13,927 nt of DNA, taken from Christiangramia sp. (GTDB lineage: Bacteria > Bacteroidota > Bacteroidia > Flavobacteriales > Flavobacteriaceae). A program made the position numbers and the translations under genes. This document shows positions 6,653 to 12,409 of the stretch, in pieces. Below the pieces are notes generated by a model, which saw only the letters and a program-made list of their open reading frames with translations, was not told the DNA's origin and ran no database searches. The DNA lies in the NCBI GenBank assembly GCA_024635735.1, contig JAGXII010000050.1, forward strand, positions 1 to 13,927, given 5' to 3'. How positions within the stretch are numbered: position 1 is the stretch's first letter; each line of letters begins with the position of its first letter.

Positions 6653-7461
6653 CAGACAAAATTAGTGAATCTGTAGATTATCTAAGAGCTAAAGGATTCG
6701 GAGAACCGGAAGTGGGAATAATTTTAGGTACCGGTCTCGGGAAAATTCTTGATGATATAAAAATAGAAAAAGAAGCCAGTTATAATCACATCCCCTATTT
6801 TCCTACCGCGACTGTTGAATTCCATAAAGGGAAACTTATATATGGTACTCTTGAAGGAAAAAAAGTGGTGGTGATGCAAGGCAGATTTCATTTGTACGAA
6901 GGTTACAGTCTTTTTGACGTTACATATCCGGTGCGGGTGATGAAACGTATGGGGATTAAAAAACTATTGGTTTCCAACGCTTCCGGAGCTATTAATCTTG
7001 ACTTTAAAAAAGCTGAATTAATGCTGATTGATGACCATATTAATCTTCTGGGAGGATCGCCCCTGGCATTTCTCGGCGTGGACAAACTCGGGGAGAGATT
7101 TGTAGACATGAGTGAGCCATATGATGCCGGCATGAATTCTATTTTCGAGGAAACGGCTGAAAGGCTTGGAATTACCTTGCATAAAGGTGTCTACGCTTCG
7201 GTGTTAGGGCCACAACTTGAGACAAGGGCAGAATACCGGTATTTGAAAATAATCGGCGCAGATGCCGTAGGAATGAGCACGGTGCCCGAAGTTATTGTTG
7301 CCAATCACCTTGGAATTCCCGTATCGGCGATTTCTGTGATCACAGATCAGGGAGATCCCGATAATCTTGAGAAAGTAGAAATCCAGGATATTCTGGATAA
7401 TGCGGCGAAGGCAGAGCCTAACATGGTAAAATTATTTAAAGAATTACTTCAGAAAATATAA
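6649..7461 (+). CDS. Purine nucleoside phosphorylase (trimeric PNP-I/MTAP type)
   Basis: Cytoplasmic enzyme of 270 residues that splits purine nucleosides with phosphate into base and pentose 1-phosphate. Family motifs, aligned by eye to human PNP: GTGLG at 27-31 (phosphate loop), H59, QGRFHLYEGY at 77-86, NASGAIN at 110-116, GPQLETRAE at 187-195 with E191 (human E201), and GMSTVPEV at 208-215. The purine-selecting position, Asn243 in human PNP (ITN), is D233 here (ITDQGDP). Asp occurs at this place in 5'-methylthioadenosine phosphorylase, where it favours 6-amino purines. Embedded by ATGA overlap with the upstream gene and one base before arsM, it most likely acts in the arsenosugar pathway by releasing adenine from dimethylarsinoyl-deoxyadenosine. 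General purine salvage is the alternative. Confidence 0.92.
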   Translation: MTDKISESVDYLRAKGFGEPEVGIILGTGLGKILDDIKIEKEASYNHIPYFPTATVEFHKGKLIYGTLEGKKVVVMQGRFHLYEGYSLFDVTYPVRVMKRMGIKKLLVSNASGAINLDFKKAELMLIDDHINLLGGSPLAFLGVDKLGERFVDMSEPYDAGMNSIFEETAERLGITLHKGVYASVLGPQLETRAEYRYLKIIGADAVGMSTVPEVIVANHLGIPVSAISVITDQGDPDNLEKVEIQDILDNAAKAEPNMVKLFKELLQKI

Positions 7462-7462
7462 A

Positions 7463-8431
7463 ATGAGTTATTTAGAGACCACGAAAGATGTTTACAGAGA
7501 GGCGGCTTTGACTCCCGATGTGGGTTTGTGCTGCACAACCAATCCTATCTGGGAATTACCGGGTTTAAAGATCCCGAAAATCATGCAGGAAATGAATTAC
7601 GGCTGTGGAACTACTGTTCACGCCCGTGATCTTACCAACAATCCACGCATCTTGTATGTTGGAGTTGGCGGAGGTATGGAATTATTGCAATTCGCCTATT
7701 TTTCCAGGCAGAAATCGGGTGTCGTGGGAATTGATGTGGTAGATGAAATGCTTGAGGCATCAAGAGAAAACTTCAAAGAGGCAGAGGAACTTAACCCATG
7801 GTTTAAATCTGAATTTGTAGATCTTAAAAAAGGAGATGCGACCGATTTGCCAGTGGAGGATAATTCCATAGATGTTGCTGCTCAGAATTGTCTATTCAAT
7901 ATTTTCAAGATCGAAGAACTTACCAGGGCTCTTAAGGAAATGTATCGTGTAATAAAGCCTCACGGAAGACTTGTGATGAGTGATCCTACCTGTGAGCAGG
8001 AGATGAATGAAGAGTTAAGAAACGATGAGCGCCTTCGTGCGCTTTGCTTAAGCGGAAGCCTTTCTATTGCAGATTATGTAAAAGCACTGACCGATGTTGG
8101 ATTTGGAACTATTGAAATTCGCGCAAGAAAACCTTACCGAATTCTAGATCCAAAAAACTATCCTACCGAAGAACTCGTATATATAGAGTCTATTGAAGTT
8201 GCAGCTATCAAAGATCCTATGCCCGAAGACGGTCCCTGTATTTTTACAGGCAAAGCCGCGATTTATTATGGCGATCAGGATCATTTTGATGATAAAAAGG
8301 GGCATATTCTTTTAAAGAATCAGCCTCTCGCGATATGTGATAAAACCGCGGGAGCTCTTGCTGTACTTGGCAGAGACGATATATTTATAAGCGAATCTAC
8401 TTTTCATTACGATGGTGGAGGTTGCTGTTAA
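7463..8431 (+). CDS. arsM: Arsenite methyltransferase ArsM (arsenosugar type)
   Basis: SAM-dependent class I methyltransferase of 322 residues that methylates arsenite stepwise; in this cluster the useful product would be dimethylarsenic(III). SAM motif I is VGVGGGMELLQFA at 66-78, with the acidic strand end at D91 (GIDVVDEM). Candidate arsenic ligands are C48 (NYGCGT), C143 (AQNCLFN) and C195 (ALCLSG). The 143-195 spacing is close to that of the conserved Cys174/Cys224 pair of the algal CmArsM. Further cysteines occur as C23-C24 and at the very end as GGGCC (C321-C322), a possible metal-delivery tail. The domain after residue 235 is the ArsM-specific C-terminal extension. It starts one base after the phosphorylase stop, so it is surely in the same transcript. 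Confidence 0.93.
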   Translation: MSYLETTKDVYREAALTPDVGLCCTTNPIWELPGLKIPKIMQEMNYGCGTTVHARDLTNNPRILYVGVGGGMELLQFAYFSRQKSGVVGIDVVDEMLEASRENFKEAEELNPWFKSEFVDLKKGDATDLPVEDNSIDVAAQNCLFNIFKIEELTRALKEMYRVIKPHGRLVMSDPTCEQEMNEELRNDERLRALCLSGSLSIADYVKALTDVGFGTIEIRARKPYRILDPKNYPTEELVYIESIEVAAIKDPMPEDGPCIFTGKAAIYYGDQDHFDDKKGHILLKNQPLAICDKTAGALAVLGRDDIFISESTFHYDGGGCC

Positions 8432-8486
8432 TCATGGAGTGTAAGCCTTGAAGCAATTGAAAACTTCACTCGATTAAATTGATATT

Positions 8487-9281
8487 ATGAAAAAGTTGAT
8501 TGTAAGTTTTGCTATTTTGATCTCCGGAGCCTGTATGTTTGCTTCCTGTAACCTTATTTCGAGTGCGGGATTGAACAGTAAAGGATTGCCGGCTCCAGAT
8601 GTGATTGAGGTATCTACTGCCGATCAGGCAGTTGGAATAGATCATAGCCTGTGGGATCAACTTCTTCAGGATCATGTGAAGGAGAATGGCCTTGTAGATT
8701 ACAAAGGCTTTAAAAGGGATCGTGAAAAACTGGATAAGTACCTGAAAATGCTGTCTTCTGAAAAGCCGGCTGAAGATTGGGGTTCCGATGAATTACTTGC
8801 TTATTATATCAATCTTTATAATGCCTATACCGTAGACCTAATTCTCAAGAATTATCCTGTAAAAAGTATTAAGGATATTGGCGGAGCCTGGACTAAGGAA
8901 ATTGTAAAAGTTGGAGATACTGAAATTTCTCTGGGAGGAATTGAAAATAGTATTTTGAGGAAAATGAACGAACCAAGAATACATTTCGCCATTAACTGCG
9001 CTTCGATCTCCTGCCCTAAGCTTATGAACGAGGCTTATACTGCCGAAAAAATTGACGGGCAACTGGAAAAAGCTGCCAGTGACTTTATCAATTCAGATAA
9101 AAACGAGATCTCCATAAACTCGGCCCGGCTTTCCTCTATTTTCGACTGGTACAAAAAAGATTTTACCAAAACAGGGAATAGTCTGGTAGTCTACATCAAT
9201 CAGTATTCCGAAACTAAAATGAAAAGTAATGCGAACATATCTTATAAAGATTACAACTGGAATCTTAACGATATAAAGTAG
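8487..9281 (+). CDS. DUF547-domain lipoprotein
   Basis: Predicted envelope lipoprotein of 264 residues. The N-terminus is MKK, a hydrophobic stretch, then FAS-C21 as a lipobox, typical of Bacteroidetes SPII lipoproteins; C16 is a weaker alternative. DUF547 hallmarks are LLAYYINLYNAYTVDLIL at 103-120 and HFAINCASISCPKL at 166-179, giving an N109/N112, H166, C171 and C176 set that looks catalytic or metal-binding. The function of DUF547 is not established. It begins 55 bases after arsM with no terminator between, and only 6 bases before the GT2 gene, so it belongs to the operon. DUF547 genes recur beside arsenosugar genes in recalled annotations. A role in exporting, anchoring or processing the arsenic-containing product is speculation. 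Confidence 0.87.
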   Translation: MKKLIVSFAILISGACMFASCNLISSAGLNSKGLPAPDVIEVSTADQAVGIDHSLWDQLLQDHVKENGLVDYKGFKRDREKLDKYLKMLSSEKPAEDWGSDELLAYYINLYNAYTVDLILKNYPVKSIKDIGGAWTKEIVKVGDTEISLGGIENSILRKMNEPRIHFAINCASISCPKLMNEAYTAEKIDGQLEKAASDFINSDKNEISINSARLSSIFDWYKKDFTKTGNSLVVYINQYSETKMKSNANISYKDYNWNLNDIK

Positions 9282-9287
9282 TTTCCT

Positions 9288-9974
9288 ATGATCAGCATTA
9301 TTATCCCGGTCTACAATGAAAAGTTTCAATTACCAGGTTTACTGGAGCATTTGAAAAAGGTTTCTTCCGGGAATGTTGCGGAAATTATTATTGTTGACGG
9401 TGAAAGTACCGATGGCACTGCCGGGGTTGTAAATGCCGAAAAGGATTTGATTTATATTAAGTCGGAAAGGGGACGTCCCATACAAATGAATTTAGGTGCG
9501 AAGAGAGCCAATACGGATATCCTATATTTTCTTCATGCTGATAGCCTGCCCCCTGAAAATTTTGATGCTCTCATTATGGAAGAGGTTGGAAAAGGTAAAA
9601 TTGCGGGTTGTTTCCAGATGAAATTTGATAAGGATCACTGGTGGCTGAATTTAATGGGATATTTTACAAAAGTGAACCATATTTCCTGTCGTGGAGGGGA
9701 TCAGTCTCTTTTTATCCAAAAGGATTTATTTGATGAAATTGGCGGTTTTGATGAATCTTATATGATTTATGAAGACAATGAAATTGCAGGTCGGCTCTTT
9801 AAAAGGAAACAGTTTACAATCATTAAAAGCTGGTTGACCACCTCAGCACGCCTCTACGAGAGAATGGGAGTCTGGAATACTCAGTTGCTTTTTGCTGAAA
9901 TATACTGGAAACGCAGGCTGGGTGCTTCTGCTGAAGAACTCTACAGCCATTACTGCAAAAGGATTAATTCCTGA
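9288..9974 (+). CDS. TIGR04283-type arsenosugar biosynthesis GT2 glycosyltransferase
   Basis: Family 2 glycosyltransferase of 228 residues with GT-A fold, belonging to the set annotated as TIGR04283 arsenosugar biosynthesis glycosyltransferase. Motifs in order: SIIIPVYNE at 3-11 (nucleotide-binding strand), VDGESTDGT at 36-44, RGRPIQMNLGA at 61-71, LHADS at 82-86 (DxD-equivalent), RGGDQS at 135-140 and YEDNE at 161-165 (candidate catalytic acidic pair). No transmembrane segment is obvious, so it is probably cytoplasmic or membrane-peripheral. It would use an activated sugar donor; donor and acceptor are unknown, and attachment of an arsenoribose to glycerol or a lipid is the attractive guess. 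It is the last gene of the cluster and its 3' end overlaps the convergent glycosidase gene by 11 bases, with no terminator seen. Confidence 0.9.
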   Translation: MISIIIPVYNEKFQLPGLLEHLKKVSSGNVAEIIIVDGESTDGTAGVVNAEKDLIYIKSERGRPIQMNLGAKRANTDILYFLHADSLPPENFDALIMEEVGKGKIAGCFQMKFDKDHWWLNLMGYFTKVNHISCRGGDQSLFIQKDLFDEIGGFDESYMIYEDNEIAGRLFKRKQFTIIKSWLTTSARLYERMGVWNTQLLFAEIYWKRRLGASAEELYSHYCKRINS

Positions 9975-11004
9975 ATTTCCCGTAATATTCGCGAACTACA
10001 TTTTCGGCAGGTTTATTCTGAGGTGTGAACCGGTCATTTTCAAGTCCGCCAGAAGTTTCATGCTGGTGCCACTTCCATAGAAATCCACCGGCAAACCAGT
10101 TTTCTGTCCAGAATTCTTCATATAAAACCGAAAGTGCTCTGGCCTGTAAACCATGGTTGGTAACATAATCTTCTCTTCCTGAATTCCATGGTTCCTTTAA
10201 AGCATAATCCACACTTCGGTAACCATATTCTGTGAAGAGAATGGGTTTATTATACTCCCGGGAAAGATCTTTAAGCATTTTTTTATGTTTCTGCCATCCC
10301 TCCTTAATTTCATCTTTGGCCGGCGCTACTTCATCACTAAGTGGAAAGTAGGCATCGGCGCCAATGTAATCCAGATACTGCCAGATGTCAACCTTGTCTA
10401 CTTTATCCCAGTTTTCGGCATAAACAAGTTTACCTTGATATAAACTTTTAATTTCAGCGATCAGCTTTTTCCAGAATTCAGGTCTTTCGTTCACAAAATT
10501 GAAAAGTTCGGTTCCTATGCAAAACATTTCAATCTTATTCTCACTCGCGATCTTAGCATATAGAAGTATATATTCCCGGTAAGATTTTTCAAATTTCAGC
10601 CATTCTTCATCTGTTTCAAAAGTCATATCACCGGTGAACTCTCCATTGCGGAGCCATATCTGGGGCTTTATCATCACCTTTATATTATTCCTGTGTAAAA
10701 GGGAAATCGCCTGTTCAATTCCTTCCCTGCGTTCGCCAAACCACTGGCGTTCCATATTAAAATATAGCTCTGGCTGCCTGGTGTCCCGCATAAATGCGTA
10801 AGGCATAAGCGCGACTGCATTTGAGTTCATAGTTACGATCCTCTCCACCTGTTTACCTGAAAGGCTGTCTCTGGATGCGACCAGGCTTAAGCCGTTAATC
10901 TTTTTTGAATTCATAGGGATTTCGGCCTGGCAGGAGCAAAGCACCAGGAGAAGGGCCATTATGATCATTCTCGTTACAGTTCTTATTTGTAAGCTTGTTA
11001 GCAT
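9964..11004 (-). CDS. GH113-like glycoside hydrolase lipoprotein
   Basis: Predicted lipoprotein TIM-barrel glycosidase of 346 residues. The N-terminus has a hydrophobic stretch (MIIMALLLVL) ending LCS-C25, a usable lipobox; translation could also begin at the second Met (residue 13). The fold resembles GH113 (retaining beta-mannanases of clan GH-A type). The pair of catalytic glutamates is visible as E166 in CIGTELFNF (acid/base) and E259 in ILFTEYGYRS (nucleophile). YIGADAYFPL at 213-222 and GFLWKWHQHE near 307 are the expected strand ends. It is transcribed against its neighbours, converging on the GT2 gene and diverging from the flavoprotein gene. The actual substrate cannot be read; mannan-type glycans are the family expectation. 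Whether it belongs to the arsenosugar process or is a chance neighbour is open. Confidence 0.8.
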   Translation of the reverse strand: MLTSLQIRTVTRMIIMALLLVLCSCQAEIPMNSKKINGLSLVASRDSLSGKQVERIVTMNSNAVALMPYAFMRDTRQPELYFNMERQWFGERREGIEQAISLLHRNNIKVMIKPQIWLRNGEFTGDMTFETDEEWLKFEKSYREYILLYAKIASENKIEMFCIGTELFNFVNERPEFWKKLIAEIKSLYQGKLVYAENWDKVDKVDIWQYLDYIGADAYFPLSDEVAPAKDEIKEGWQKHKKMLKDLSREYNKPILFTEYGYRSVDYALKEPWNSGREDYVTNHGLQARALSVLYEEFWTENWFAGGFLWKWHQHETSGGLENDRFTPQNKPAENVVREYYGKFRN

Positions 11005-11032
11005 GGAGAATAAGGTTTATTTAAATGGCCAC

Positions 11033-11064
11033 TTGTGATTCTGCCTATTTTCTGCGTACTTTAC
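11033..11064 (+). promoter_or_regulatory. Candidate promoter for the flavoprotein/polyferredoxin module
   Basis: In the 115-base divergent gap between the glycosidase and flavoprotein genes, TTG at 11033-11035, a 21-base spacer and TACTTTAC at 11057-11064 match the Bacteroidetes -33/-7 layout (TTTG, TAnnTTTG) except for the final two bases. Transcription would start near 11071, about 50 bases before the ATG at 11120. The geometry equals that of the candidate at 3982-4014. No promoter was identified for the opposite strand. Confidence 0.3.
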
Positions 11065-11119
11065 TAGATGGCATAAAAGGCTGAATGCTGTAGCGTCTCT
11101 GCCAAATTATAAAAAATTA

Positions 11120-12406
11120 ATGGAGCATATTGTCATTATCGGAAACGGAATTTCAGGCATCACTGCTGCCCGTCACATTCGTAAAAGATCTGATCATAAA
11201 ATTACAGTTATTTCTGGCGAGTCCGATTATTTTTTTTCACGTACTGCTCTTATGTACGTGTATATGGGACATATGAAATGGGATCATTTAAAACCCTATG
11301 AAGATTGGTTCTGGGAAAAGAATAGGATTGAACTTAAAAAAGCCTGGGTAGAACAGATCGATTTTGACAATAAAGAATTGCGATTTTCTTCAGGCAGTCC
11401 TTTACAATATGATAAGCTAATCCTGGCAACAGGTTCGGTTCACAATAAACTTGGCTGGGAGGGTGAAAATCTTGATGGTGTGCAGGGTCTTGTGACTAAA
11501 CAGGATCTCGAAAAACTGGAGGAGAATTCTTCTTCTACCAGAAAAGCTGTTATTATAGGCGGCGGACTCATAGGCGTTGAATTCACCGAAATGTTAAGAA
11601 CGCGTAATATCCAGGTGACAATGCTGGTGCGTGAGGCCGGTTTCTGGGGGAATATACTTCCACTTCAGGATGCCCAAATGATTTCGGAACATATAAGGTC
11701 TCATGGTGTAGACCTGCGGCATAATTCAGAATTAAAAAAAATTGTTCCGGATTCTAATGGAAGGGTGAAATCTGTAATTACCGGATCTGGAGAAGAAATT
11801 GAATGTCAGCTGGTAGGTTTATGTGCCGGAGTGAAACCTAAGATCGGTTTTCTAAAAGAATCCAAAATTGAAACAGATAGGGGAATCCTGGTTAACCCAT
11901 ACCTGGAGACCAGTATTCCGGATGTTTATGCGATTGGTGACTGCGTACAGCATCGTGAAGTTATAGGCCAGAGAAAATCTGTCGAGGCTGTCTGGTATAC
12001 AGGCCGGATTATGGGAGAAACCCTGGCTAAGACCCTTACCGGAGAAAGAACAAAATACGAACCCGGAAACTGGTTTAATTCCGCGAAATTTTTCGATGTT
12101 GAATATCAAACCTATGGTTGGGTATTGGCGAAACCGAAACAAAATGAGAGGCATTTTCACTGGCAGCATCCCAGGGAGCCAAAAGCGATCACCATAGCTT
12201 TTGATACTGTAACCAAAGAATTTTTGGGGATCAACACCTTCGGAATTAGAATGAGACATGAGGTTTTTGACAGGTGGTTAACCGAAAAACGAAGTATAGA
12301 TGAGGTGTTGGCCAATTTAAAAGTGGCCAATTTCGACCCCGAATTTTACGACAGTTATGAAAAGGAAATTTTCAGGAGCTTTAAAAAAGACCTGCAGCAA
12401 GCATAA
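11120..12406 (+). CDS. FAD-dependent NAD(P)H oxidoreductase (pyridine nucleotide-disulfide family fold)
   Basis: Two-dinucleotide-fold flavoprotein of 428 residues. The FAD-binding loop is GNGISG at 8-13 (IVIIGNGISGITAARHI), ATGS at 103-106 is the usual middle motif, GGGLIG at 147-152 is the NAD(P)H-binding loop, and YAIGDC at 270-275 is the FAD-ribityl motif. The redox-disulfide CxxxxC next to the first FAD loop of disulfide reductases is absent: the equivalent region reads DYFFSRTALMY. It therefore resembles nitrite-reductase- or rubredoxin-reductase-type electron-transfer flavoproteins more than glutathione reductase. The last 110 residues form an extra domain (FHWQHPREPKAITIAF, then GINTFGIRMRHEVFDRW). 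Three bases separate it from the polyferredoxin gene, so the two proteins are probably partners passing electrons between NAD(P)H and Fe-S clusters. The substrate is unknown. Confidence 0.88.
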   Translation: MEHIVIIGNGISGITAARHIRKRSDHKITVISGESDYFFSRTALMYVYMGHMKWDHLKPYEDWFWEKNRIELKKAWVEQIDFDNKELRFSSGSPLQYDKLILATGSVHNKLGWEGENLDGVQGLVTKQDLEKLEENSSSTRKAVIIGGGLIGVEFTEMLRTRNIQVTMLVREAGFWGNILPLQDAQMISEHIRSHGVDLRHNSELKKIVPDSNGRVKSVITGSGEEIECQLVGLCAGVKPKIGFLKESKIETDRGILVNPYLETSIPDVYAIGDCVQHREVIGQRKSVEAVWYTGRIMGETLAKTLTGERTKYEPGNWFNSAKFFDVEYQTYGWVLAKPKQNERHFHWQHPREPKAITIAFDTVTKEFLGINTFGIRMRHEVFDRWLTEKRSIDEVLANLKVANFDPEFYDSYEKEIFRSFKKDLQQA

Positions 12407-12409
12407 GAT

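Noticed and set aside
11852..12259. 135-residue minus-strand open frame inside the flavoprotein gene
   Set aside because: It is antisense to a well-supported coding sequence, has no family resemblance, and is a shadow of the real frame.
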